A stretch of 64,000 nucleotides of DNA from Solea solea (GCF_958295425.1 NC_081142.1:1051501-1115500), one strand, 5' to 3'; shown: positions 12,230 to 21,772, counted from the first letter of the stretch. Made by a program: numbers and translations. The notes: generated by a model from the letters alone, not told the origin.

Positions 12230-12807
12230 AAACCAAAAATAAGTCATCAAGTGTGGAGCCATGTCAAAAACTTCCACAAAAAACTGAAAAGTGAACATGC
12301 AGAAAAGACAGAACGAAAGATGCAAGACGACAGACCAAAATGTATTTCTGGATCAGTAGAAGATGGGTTTAGCTTTGATTTGTGAAGCCCATCACTGTCC
12401 AGACTATCTCAGCTCTAACTCTGCTGGGAGGATTTCTTCTGATTAAAAACCATTTGTCTCAAAGGAAAGATGACAGACTTGACGTCGTCAGAGAGGAGAG
12501 TCCCTGCAACAATGGCTGCCTCATATTTCTACCTCTCCTGTCTCTCCTGTAGTAAGCCCTCGTACAGTTCCATCTCCTTTTATTTTCACGAGTAAATCCA
12601 CGGGAGCAGGACGTGGTAAGAAGGTAAGTGACTGAAAGGATGGAGAGACGTTTGATCGTGACAGTAAATGTAGGAAGTTTGACAAAATGAATGTGGGATT
12701 TGATCAAAACACAAAAGCAAACACACTGCCTGTGTTCCTCTCGCTGTTCCTCCTGCTTCGCCTCAGTCTCGCCATTTTTCTTCTTCTCTGTCTCTGCCAC
12801 CCACACC

Positions 12808-13265
12808 CACACACACACACACACCTTCGCACTCGGGAATCACAATGTCATTTCATGGCCCAACCTTTCTCCTCTCTGGCTGCTGCACTCTCACACACAC
12901 ACACACATCTGGTTATCGATCTGTTCCTCCTCATCACACTGCTGGATGACTCATAATCCACTTCATTATACCCCACACACACACACACACAGACACACAC
13001 ACACTCAGCCACAGGGAGGTGAGCAAACACGCAGGTACACAGCACCGCGTCACACCCAAACACGGGCAGCAAATCATTTTTTCTCAATTAAACATCAAAC
13101 TCCCACAGACTTACCCAGCATGCACTGCAGCTGCCAACTGGCGGGCCTCTTTTATCAAAGCATGTGTGGAAGTAATCAAATATGCAAGAGCTGCACGTGC
13201 CCACAACTAAGCTGGTATAAGTAATAAATAAACACAGGTGCACACTTGTACACACACACACACAC
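12808..13265. repeat. Cluster of four short CA microsatellites
   Basis: CA/AC runs at about 12808-12824, 12892-12907, 12973-13004 (with one GACAC break) and 13250-13265 in otherwise unique sequence. Together they produce overlapping His-Thr frames of no coding value. Confidence 0.85.
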
Positions 13266-13720
13266 TGAGGGAAGATCACCAGGAGGTCTGTGTACAATTA
13301 GAAGAAGTCAATTTCACCCTGGAAGGTGTGACTCAGGCTACATTCTCCTGAAATAAACACACAAACTTGTGTCACACATTATCTCATGCGTGTTTTATAT
13401 ACGATCAAGGAGGTGTCCCTTTATCATGCTGTCTTTAAAGAGGCAACACACACGCCTGTGACTTGTGCGTCCTGTTAGGTCACTTTGATAAAGACTCTTT
13501 TTTTTTTGCACTTCTCGTGTTAAGATAAGTGTGGAAAACATAATAGAGAGTGGGTAAATGCGTTTTTTCTTTATTTTCTTGGATAAAGAACAATGCAGTT
13601 TCTTTGTGCCATCATTTTACTGCAAAACCCTCAAAATGTGCTCTGTTGCCACTTGAAGTATTGTCATTGTTGCGTTGTATAGAAGCGTCAGGTAGAAGAT
13701 CAAGGATGTGTCTCTTTGTC

Positions 13721-13758
13721 ACCACCAGCGGCTTGAAAACTTTCAAGCCGCTGGTGGT
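13721..13758. repeat. Perfect hairpin, 18-bp arms, 2-nt loop
   Basis: ACCACCAGCGGCTTGAAA is followed after AC by its exact reverse complement. The right arm corresponds to the sequence found at this place in the sibling repeat copies (…AAACTTTCATGTCCCTGGTGG); the left arm does not, so the left arm was probably copied from the right. Confidence 0.92.
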
Positions 13759-13964
13759 TCCCGTTTGGTCACCGTCATAAAGACGCAGCAGTTATACTAA
13801 TGCTTTTGTGTGTTATAATAAACACCAGTGTGTAAAGATACAGAGTGAATGTTACTCTTTTTATTGTCTAAGATACACAATATTGGTGAATAATTATTTT
13901 GTGAAAACCCCATCTGCAAGGTTAATAACCTCATTCAGACTCAGTGTTAACATCTGTTTCTAAT

Positions 13965-14157
13965 AATCTGTATTCATAGAGCACTTTTCTAGTCTAAAGT
14001 TTCTTTACCGCTCACTCACACGCACACGCCGCCGGCACAAGCGTCAGGAGCAACGTTGATTTAAGTCTCTTGCCCAAGGACACGTTGGCATGTAGACTAG
14101 CAGAGCTGGGAATTGAACCTGCAACCTTCCAGTTGAAAGACGACCTCATTGCAAGGT
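13965..14157 (-). mobile_element. tRNA-derived SINE, antisense
   Basis: On the minus strand the order is a tRNA-like head ending in GGTTGCAGGTTCAATTCCC (an RNA polymerase III B-box-like GGTTCAATTCC), then TGTCCTTGGGCAAGAGACTT, then CTAGAAAAGTGCTCTATGAATACAG. This is the layout of an abundant teleost SINE-like repeat. It lies just upstream of copy 3 of the local repeat family. It cannot be a tRNA gene, since the cloverleaf is incomplete. Confidence 0.68.
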
Positions 14158-14386
14158 GGTTGCAAAAGTTGTCCTGCAGCAGAATCAAGGACGTGTCCCT
14201 TTGTCACACTGTATGTCAAGGCAATGGAAAACCTTCATGTCCCTGGTGGATCCTCTTTGGTCACTGTCATAAAGATGCAGCAGTGGCAATCAGCCAATAA
14301 GGACACAGGTTATTTTCCTCAGAGCTGCTTTTGTGTTACAAAAACACAAATCTCTTTATGTTGTATGATACAGGATAATGTCAGGA

Positions 14387-14421
14387 TAATAATAATAATA
14401 ATAATATAATATAATAATAAT
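14387..14421. repeat. (AAT)n with a TATAAT break
   Basis: AAT units interrupted by ATATAATAT, at the 3' side of repeat copy 3. Confidence 0.9.
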
Positions 14422-14877
14422 GTCACAGAAGCTGGTTTTAGGACTCATGTGGCCTCATTCTTGAGATGAGAGACCATCTCCTCATCTGACATCATCTGAC
14501 CCGCTGTATTTTTTAAATAACTAAATTGACACTGATTGCCTTAGGCTTCGTATTTTCAAAATGATAAAACCTATTTCATGTTACAGCAGTGGGAGGCAAC
14601 ACACCCACAAACACACAGTCAGAAAACATCTATTCTTGCTTATTATACGTGCTTATGAGCAGCTTCAGGTAGAAGATCAAGGACACGCCCTTGTCTCACA
14701 GAGTCTTTAAAGAGGCAGCAGAAAACTTTCATGTCCCTCGTGGGTCCTCTTTGGTCTCTGTCATAAAGACGCAGCAGTCCCAATAAGCTGGTGAGGACAT
14801 TTGTACTTTTCCTCAGAGGAACTCTTGTGTTGTCGTATAATATATAATATAATATTAATTCACTCTGTGTGTTGAGA

Positions 14878-15278
14878 ATCTCTTATCTGAGATTGGGTCA
14901 CAGGGGTAGCAGCTCCAGCAAAGGGCCCCAGACTTCCCTTTCCCCAGTTACATTGTCCAACTCTGACTGGGGGATCTCCAGGTGCTCTCAGGACAGCGAG
15001 AAGATATCATCTCTCCATCTAGTCCTTGGTCTGCTCTCTAGGGAGTCGCCCCGGCGGCATCCTTACCTGGTCCCCAACCAACTCAACTGGCTCCTTTCTG
15101 CACGAAGGAGCAGTGGCTCTACTCCAAGTACCTCTCAGATGACTGAGCTTGTCCCCCTATCTGAGGGAGACACCCCAGAGAAAACCCATTTCAGCCACTT
15201 ATTCCCGCGATTCTTTTGGACCCATCACTGACGACCATATGTGAGGCCTGGTAGATCGAGGGCTTTGCCTATTGCCAA
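14878..15278 (-). mobile_element. LINE 3' fragment, antisense, about 400 bp
   Basis: Read on the minus strand the order is the classic teleost LINE end: GGCAAAGCCCTCGATCTACC, then a decayed reverse-transcriptase C-terminal region (AGAGCCACTGCTCCTTCGTG..., AGTTGAGTTGG..., AGGATGCCGCCGGGGCGAC), then CTGGAGATCCCCCAGTCAG and TGTGACCCAATCTCAGATAA. It is the longest and least decayed of the three copies in the window but has many substitutions and indels, so it cannot encode a protein. The + strand frame at 14869-15231 is antisense to it. Confidence 0.8.
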
Positions 15279-16504
15279 TGTAAGTACATGCAAAAAAGCA
15301 TATCTTGATAACGTGTTATTATGAATGAAACACTTCAACTTCTACTCCAAAACAACAAAGCACAAACAGCACCATCTTCATGTATTAATTAAGCATGGCC
15401 CGTCTCATCGTCACCCATCAACGGAGGCATCTTTTATTCATCTGTCGTATGGCTGGTATTTCTGCACAAATTAATGCCACACAGTCAGCCTTGTTGGAGA
15501 GGTGAATCTGGGCCACACATTAAACACACACCGCGTACTATACTGTGGATGAAGATATTCATGCACGATACGGCTGAGGTAAGATCTCCAAAAAGTGATA
15601 CAGCACTTTTTCAATTTGTTTTAAACATTACGAAAGATAGGGAATCTAAGAAATGGTCATCAACCGGCCTCGGGATAGATTTTCATAACCTTTCACAGTA
15701 CGTTATCATACCTATCTTCACTAATAAATGTGCAAATCAAAAAGGAAAGTGAAGAAATGAGACACAGAAAGCAAAGGATAGTCTTGAGAACACAGAGAGT
15801 ATTTAAAATTCATGATCATTCCCGACCTAATCAGGTGCCTGAACCTGGTTTATAATCAGGATATAGTTATCATCACCCTTATTTCCTCATTTCTGCTCAA
15901 ATCATAACAAGACCAGTTGCTCTAGCACCAACAATCAGGCCACTTAATCAGCTTTCTGCCGCTGTCTGATCCTCAGTTTGAACTTCAAGCAGCTCGTCCT
16001 GGCCATGGCTACATACAGTTGCAGTGAGCTGCTGTTTTGATATTTACTGTGTTAATGTTTGCGCTAACAAGCGGTTGAATGAGTGTACCTAATAAGGTGA
16101 CCAGCGAGACAGCGTGCACACCTGGCTGCATTCTCCAGTGTTTGCTGGGTTTAACCTCCACATTTGCAGTTTACCACTTTCATGGTCCACTTCCACATGA
16201 TGAAAAAAAACAAAAAGGAATAAAAAGGAAAAAGAATTTCATTAAAAATGGAAACAGCTTATTTATAGGCACATCAGGTTGGCGAGCAGCTGCTCGGGGC
16301 ACCAGGTTTTCAGGAGAGAAGAGGAAAATCCCCTCACAGCGCACAGGCGTGATTTATCCACTCAGACATCTGCTATGAAATGATAAAAAAACGTAGTGAG
16401 GGACACATCAGAGGTTCTGTCGTTCAGTCTGACTTCGCGGATAATTCAACACCAATATGAGTGATTCAGTACGTCTGTCTGAGCTAAACATGTAGGTATA
16501 CGTT
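15279..16504. other. No gene seen; possible conserved non-coding stretches
   Basis: 15380-15490 (TATTAATTAAGCATGGC, ACAAATTAATGCCAC) and 15800-16010 are repeat-free, with TAATTA-type homeodomain cores and ATAATCAGG/TAATCAGC blocks. At 16083-16101 GTGTACCTAATAAGGTGACC looks like the end of the element seen at 41146-41285. The two open frames here (15474-15752 and 16079-16378) show no known domain. Confidence 0.4.

Positions 16505-16532
<28 letters not shown>
16505..16532. repeat. (AC)14 microsatellite
   Basis: Perfect AC run. Confidence 0.92.
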
Positions 16533-16536
<4 letters not shown>

Positions 16537-16860
16537 TTCATTGTTTTGTCTCAGGAGGAAGGAGCTGTGAGGCTCCACATGGAACCGTCAGTGAAGACGC
16601 ACTCAAAGATGAGAACTCCCTGTCGGAGCCTCCGTGCATGCTGGGAAATAAAGATTGAAGCGCAGAGAGAGGGGAGAAGAGGACAAATGAAGGCTCAGAG
16701 CGGAGGACGGAAAAATCGAGGCAAGGGTGAAGGGATGAAGACGGGAAAAGTCAGAGACGGAGAGCGAGGTATGGAGGAGGGATAAGTGTGGCGTCTCTGG
16801 GAACCTGGCTGTCAATCATATCCATGAATGTGGGGAGAAAGAAAAACAGCTTCAGCCTCG

Positions 16861-16882
16861 ACACACACACACACACACAGCA

Positions 16883-16925
<43 letters not shown>

Positions 16926-16927
16926 CA

Positions 16928-16982
<55 letters not shown>

Positions 16983-16984
16983 CA

Positions 16985-17019
<35 letters not shown>
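16861..17019. repeat. Compound (CA)n array with three AGCAG interruptions
   Basis: CA units carry the same AGCAGAC interruption at about 16879, 16924 and 16981. Identical interruptions at about 45- and 57-bp spacing indicate that blocks of the array were duplicated as units. Confidence 0.95.
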
Positions 17020-17021
<2 letters not shown>

Positions 17022-17526
17022 CAGAATGACACTTCCTGACATCACCTGATTATGAAAGCCAAATAAAGTGTGCACTGTGTTTGCGTTAACACATTATATC
17101 ACAAAACAATTACAATATGGTAATAATATGCTAATATTTTTTAGAATATGGAAGAATTATTATGGTAATCCATCTTAAAAATGTGTGTCTGCGTCGTTAA
17201 GGGAGGACGAAGTTCAACTTCATACTATGGTAATTATCAAATTCACAGACATGTGACTATAGATATTACACAGTACTGAGCTGTTACCTGGACTTTGGAA
17301 ACAACGTGGAATCACTGCACTATTATCTGTTTCCGTTGTTGTTACCAAGCTGGAAATTACATTCAATATAATTAATATCATAATATAAACCCCAAAAAGT
17401 ATTGTTTTGATATAGGATGATGTGTAATGCAAAATGAATATATATTAAGATCAAAAACAGAGAAATAAATCTAAAATTAAGTCAATAATAACTTGGACAA
17501 CTGCAATCAAAACACCAAACAAGCTT

Positions 17527-17528
<2 letters not shown>
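17020..17528. other. No gene seen
   Basis: AT-rich sequence without recognised elements. Confidence 0.55.

Positions 17529-17580
<52 letters not shown>
17529..17580. repeat. (AT)25 microsatellite
   Basis: Perfect AT run, self-complementary over its whole length. Confidence 0.95.
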
Positions 17581-17583
<3 letters not shown>

Positions 17584-17689
17584 ATTTAATGTGATAATCA
17601 AATCTGTTATTATTATTATATAAAATATTTAGTATCATATTCTCTCTATATTCTATTTTCTCAATGGCAGCTGTTCTCAGCCACACACA

Positions 17690-17776
17690 CATTGTGCATT
17701 TACACAAAATGATTTTCATGATCACAACATGTGGGGGGCTACATATGGTCCGCGAGCCACCAGTTTGACACACCAG
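17690..17776. mobile_element. hAT-like terminal sequence
   Basis: GGGGGGCTACATATGGTCCG followed by GCGAGCCACCAGTTTGACACACCAG mirrors, in opposite orientation, the CAGGGGTGTCAAACT...GGGGGCC end seen at 6043. The two ends are too far apart to belong to one non-autonomous copy, so this is another decayed end. Confidence 0.45.
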
Positions 17777-18102
17777 TTACTGTGTTTTCATCAAATAGTA
17801 TACATGTTGCACTTTTAGGTAAACAGGAAGTGATTTGGAATAAAGAAATAAAGAAAAGGTCCTTTTGAAGCTGAAATGCTCATCACAGATAATGAACGAC
17901 TGACTGCTTTCAGGGAGGGTTTGTGTACTTTTGTCGTCTTTTGTTTCCCGTGGTGAATTTTATTAGGCAGACGTTGTTTACTGCTCGCAGGTGTGAGGCA
18001 CAGAATAAAAGCTAATATGCAGAAAATCACTCCGAGTGCTCTCATGGCCACCCTCAACATTTTCAGGAGCACAATAACACACTAATACATCACACTGAGA
18101 TG

Positions 18103-18105
<3 letters not shown>
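17777..18105. other. No gene seen
   Basis: The minus frame 17815-18072 starts with a hydrophobic stretch but has no recognised domain. Confidence 0.5.

Positions 18106-18146
<41 letters not shown>
18106..18146. repeat. (CA)20 microsatellite
   Basis: Perfect CA run. Confidence 0.94.
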
Positions 18147-18148
<2 letters not shown>

Positions 18149-18248
18149 CTGATGCTCCAGCTGTTAGCAGGGAGGACAGAGCAGGGCCATTAGCCTAACA
18201 CTTAGACACACACCATGCCTTTCATTGGCCATGAATGATAGATACTGC

Positions 18249-18310
18249 TGTGTGTGTGTGAGTGTTGGAGAGAGAGAGAGTGTGTGGGTGTGTGTGTGTG
18301 TGTGTGTGTC
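18249..18310. repeat. Mixed GT/GA simple repeat
   Basis: GT run, then GAGAGAGAGAGAG, then GT run. Confidence 0.88.
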
Positions 18311-18496
18311 TTTGGTAAGACCAATGGCCACCATGAAGTCATAGTTTCAATAACAGGTTTTCCTTAAAGAGCACACACGGGGCTCTTCAACAACACACAG
18401 CATCACTGTGTGTGTGTATGTTATAGCCATTGAGAGGCCCATAACAGTACCAGCTTAGCACTGTGACTGAACTAAGTAGAGATAGCCAAGCAACTG

Positions 18497-18498
<2 letters not shown>

Positions 18499-18531
<33 letters not shown>

Positions 18532-18768
18532 TTTTTATCTTAGTAAGGACACATCATAGACATAACACATTCCCTAGCCCCTTACCCAGACCTTAAATAA
18601 GTGCCTAATCCTAACCTTTAACTGACAAACAGACAAACTGACTTAACCATGTAAAAGCCCTTTAAAGCTGTGGGAAGGTCAAAGTGTCTGCATAAAGATA
18701 GGTTTGTATGTCTTTTGTTTTTGGACCTCACAAAGATATCAATGCACACATGCATGCATGCACGCACG

Positions 18769-18818
<50 letters not shown>
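18499..18818 (+). mobile_element. CA-flanked CCTAACC dispersed element, copy 1
   Basis: The body at 18530-18744 runs: TATCTTAGTAAGGACACATC, ATAGACATAACACATTCCCT, AGCCCCTTACCC, GTGCCTAATCCTAACC, AAAAGCCCTTTAAAGCTGTG, TTTTTGGACCTCACAAAGAT. CA arrays bound it on both sides (18499-18529; 18745-18818, the latter with TGCATGCA and CGCACGCA units). The same order occurs at 22737-22998, in part at 53785-54002, and antisense at 31481-31625. I know this pattern from many teleost introns. No coding capacity; the mechanism of spread is unclear. Confidence 0.75.
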
Positions 18819-18820
<2 letters not shown>

Positions 18821-18928
18821 CACAGTAGATATATGACCTCAGGGTTGGGTATGAAAGTATGGTCAGGGTGATGTATAGGCCAAGGCCTTGGTCATAGCTC
18901 TAATTGATACACTGGTCTGAGCCTTGGA

Positions 18929-18950
18929 ACACACACACACACACACACAT
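18929..18950. repeat. (AC)11 microsatellite
   Basis: Perfect AC run followed by AAATAAGTGAATAAATAAAC. Confidence 0.88.
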
Positions 18951-19129
18951 AAATAAGTGAATAAATAAACATCTACACACTCAAACACACACTCACACAC
19001 ACACTCCCAGGCTGAGACAAACTGCTGGCTCATGGCAGCGGATGAATTTCCTACAAATGCAAAGACAAACATCAGCTCCCTTTGTATTTATCCATGGTGT
19101 CAGTTGTCTGACACACTGACGCATATCAT

Positions 19130-20841
19130 GGTGTATCTGGTGTGTAACTGGTGTGTAACTGGTGTATCTGGTGTGTAACTGGTGTGTATCTGGTGTGTAT
19201 CTGGTGTGTAACTGGTGTGTAACGGGTGTGTATGTGGTGTGCATGTGGTGTGTAAGTGTTGTGTATGTGGTGTGTAAGTGGTGTGTATGTGGTGTGTAAG
19301 TGGTGTGTAACTGGTGTGTAACTGGTGTGTATGTGGTGTGTATGTGGTGTGTATCTGGTGTGTAACTGCTGTGTAACTGGTGTGTATCTGGTGTGTAAGT
19401 GGTGTGTATGTGGTGTGTAAGTGGTGTGTAAGTGTTGTGTAACTGGTGTGTATGTGGTGTGTATCTGGTGTGTAACTGCTGTGTAACTGGTGTGTATCTG
19501 GTGTGTAACTGGTGTGTATGTGGTGTGTAAGTGGTGTGTAACTGGTGTGTAAGTGGTGTGTATCTGGTGTGTATCTGGTGTGTATCTGGTTTGTAACTGG
19601 TGTGTAACTGATGTGTAACTGCTGTGTATCTGTTGTGTAACTGGTGTGTATGTGGTGTGTAAGTGGTGTGTATGTGGTGTGTATCTGGTGTGTAACTGGT
19701 GTGTAAGAGGTGTGTATCTGGTGTGTATGTGGTGTGTAAGTGGTGTGTAAGTGGTGTGTATGTGGTGTGTAACTGGTGTGTAAGTTGTGTGTAAGTGGTG
19801 TGTATGTGGTGTGTAAGTGGTGTGTATGTGTTGTGTATCTGGTGTGTAACTGGTTTGTAACTGGTGTGTAACTGGTGTGTATCTGGTGTGTAACTGGTGT
19901 GTAACTGGTGTGTATGTGGTGTGTATGTGGTCTGTAAGTGGTGTGTAAGTGGTGTGTATCTGGTGTGTAACTGGTGTGTATCTGTTGTGTAAGTGGTGTG
20001 TAACTGGTGTGTATGTGGTGTGTAAGTGGTGTGTATGTGGTGTGTAAGTGGTGTGTATGTGGTGTGTATGTGGTGTGTAAGTGGTGTGTAACTGGTGTGT
20101 ATGTGGTGTGTATGTGGTGTGTATGTGGTGTGTAAGTGGTGTGTAAGTGGTGTGTATGTGGTGTGTATGTGGTGTGTATGTGGTGTGTAACTGGTGTGTA
20201 AGTGGTGTGTATGTGGTGTGTAAGTGGTGTGTATGTGGTGTGTAAGTGGTGTGTAAGTGGTGTGTATGTGGTGTGTAACTGGTGTGTAAGTGGTGTGTAA
20301 GTGGTGTGTATGTGGTGTGTAACTGGTGTGTAAGTGGTGTGTAACTGGTGTGTATGTGGTGTGTAACTGGTGTGTATGTGGTGTGTAACTGGTGTGTAAC
20401 TGATGTGTAAGTGGTGTGTATGTGGTGTGTAAGTGGTGTGTAAGTGGTGTGTATGTGGTGTGTAACTGGTGTGTAAGTGGTGTGTAAGTGGTGTGTATGT
20501 GGTGTGTAACTGGTGTGTAAGTGGTGTGTAACTGGTGTGTATGTGGTGTGTAACTGGTGTGTATGTGGTGTGTAACTGATGTGTAAGTGGTGTGTATGTG
20601 GTGTGTAAGTGGTGTGTATGTGGTGTGTAACTGGTGTGTAAGTGGTGTGTAAGTGGTGTGTAACTGGTGTGTAAGTGGTGTGTAACTGGTGTGTATGTGG
20701 TGTGTAACTGGTGTGTATGTGGTGTGTAACTGGTGTGTAACTGATGTGTAAGTGGTGTGTATGTGGTGTGTAAGTGGTGTGTATGTGGTGTGTAAGTGGT
20801 GTGTAAGTGGTGTGTATGTGGTGTGTAACTGGTGTGTAAGT
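19130..20841. repeat. 1.7-kb minisatellite, 11-bp unit GGTGTGTA(A/T)(C/G)T
   Basis: About 155 head-to-tail units. Two positions vary almost independently (A or T, then C or G), giving four main unit types AAC, AAG, ATC and ATG; rarer variants have GATGTGTA, GCTGTGTA, GTTGTGTA or GGTTTGTA. The + strand is very poor in C. Because 11 is not a multiple of 3 and no register of the minus strand makes a stop codon, the minus strand has a 590-codon open frame reading as a Thr/His/Tyr/Pro repeat; it is not a gene. The distal part has a higher-order period of 15-17 units (see findings). Confidence 0.98.
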
Positions 20842-21129
20842 GGGTGTGTTTTTCAGGCGTCGTGCAGCGTCATCGACTCCTCGCTGCAGGCGAACCATCT
20901 GCCTCAGCTGTCGTGATAACCAAACTCATCACCTCCTCGCTCTTTTCACGATACGATTAAACAGCACATCCAGATGCTGCATGAAGAGCCTCACTTTTTG
21001 TTGCGTCACTTGATAACAAAATCATTATTGAGCATGACTTGTTAGAATTGATGCCTCAGTCCATGTGTTTTATTATTCTGAGCTGAGAACAAACATCATT
21101 TATTTTGGTTTGTGCTCAGCCATTTTAAA
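20842..21129. other. No gene seen; unique flank of the minisatellite
   Basis: CAGGCGTCGTGCAGCGTCAT and following bases are unique and CpG-containing, then AT-rich. Confidence 0.5.
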
Positions 21130-21420
21130 GCCTCTTGGTTAGAGCGAAGTAACCGTACTTGGCAGAGCAGGGGTGGAGCCTGTGCACCTACAGTGGATGG
21201 AACTAGCTCTTAATCCCACACTGTAACCACACCCCATAATACATGCTGTGCTTTATGGTCCATCTACCTCTACCTGGGAATATATTTTACAAAATGGATG
21301 TCATGCTGCATCGGAGAAGACTGGAAACTACCGATTGAGACGATCAACGCCTCAGGAAAATGTTTACTGACGTAATAATAATAATAATTCTCATTGACTT
21401 ACACACAAACCTGTGGAGTT
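21130..21420 (+). mobile_element. Teleost dispersed repeat (GTCATGCTGCAT...GAAGACTGGAAACTACCG)
   Basis: The segment CTCTTAATCCCACACTGTAAC, then ACAAAATGGATGTCATGCTG, GAAGACTGGAAACTACCGAT, TGAGACGATCAACGCCTCAG and GAAAATGTTTACTGACGTAA is one I associate with a repeat found in very many teleost loci. No frame; class unknown. It ends in an AAT microsatellite (21370-21388). Confidence 0.55.
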
Positions 21421-21626
21421 CACAATAGTACAGGTAATAGGTAATAGACACTATATATAGATATTTATAACATATTCCTGTCACGTGTTTATAAACTGAG
21501 TTCTGTGCTTGTAGATCACACAGCTCTCTTCTTTGTTGAAACCAGATAATCACGGCTGTGGACGCAGTGTGGCCATTTTTCAATTACCACCACAATCAAA
21601 AAAAACCTGCACATGTTATTTACATG

Positions 21627-21692
21627 AAGAGCCGAGCAGCATGTGTTCATAATGTTAACATTTACATTATGAACACATGCTGCTCGGCTCTT
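21627..21692. repeat. Perfect hairpin, 29-bp arms, 8-nt loop
   Basis: The left arm (21627-21655, beginning AAGAGCCGAGCAGC) and right arm (21664-21692) are exact reverse complements; loop TAACATTT at 21656-21663. No mismatch over 29 bp. It is shorter than a usual vertebrate pre-miRNA stem with bulges, and too perfect for an old element. Confidence 0.95.
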
Positions 21693-21738
21693 TTTCTTTA
21701 GATTTCGTTTTTCTCCCATTTTCTGTTCTCCTCTCAGC

Positions 21739-21742
<4 letters not shown>

Positions 21743-21772
<30 letters not shown>
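21743..21772. repeat. (AC)15 microsatellite
   Basis: Perfect AC run. Confidence 0.92.

Larger units (their letters stand above)
13403..14840 (+). repeat. Local four-copy repeat family
   Basis: Four related segments start near 13403, 13690, 14180 and 14662. Each has TCAAGGA(N)GTGTC(C/T)CTTTGTCAC (diverged in the outer copies), then a middle segment with an AAAACTTTCATGTCCCTGG-type stretch, then TTTGGTCAC(N)GTCATAAAGACGCAGCAG. Copies 3 and 4 continue into a TTTTCCTCAGAG...CTTTTGTGTT segment; copies 2 and 4 share GCNTCAGGTAGAAGATCAAGG at their start. Spacing is about 295, 485 and 492 bp. Copy 1 is short. I do not recognise it as a known transposon; it could be an old tandem duplication of about 490 bp. 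Confidence 0.75.

Noticed and set aside
13965..14157. tRNA gene on the minus strand
   Set aside because: Only a B-box-like part is present; no complete cloverleaf or anticodon arm can be drawn, and the body matches a SINE.
14070..14300. + frame with a plausible start at 14070
   Set aside because: It lies antisense to a tRNA-derived SINE and continues into the local repeat family.
19130..20841. CRISPR array
   Set aside because: Units are contiguous 11-mers with no spacers, and the context is vertebrate.
19126..20898. 590-codon minus-strand frame as a His/Thr/Tyr-rich structural protein
   Set aside because: It is the translation of an 11-bp tandem repeat with no stop in any register; the ends do not coincide with start, splice or poly-A signals.
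21627..21692. microRNA precursor
   Set aside because: The stem is perfectly paired with no bulges and the flanks do not extend it; a template-switch origin is simpler. Kept as a finding, not annotated as ncRNA.
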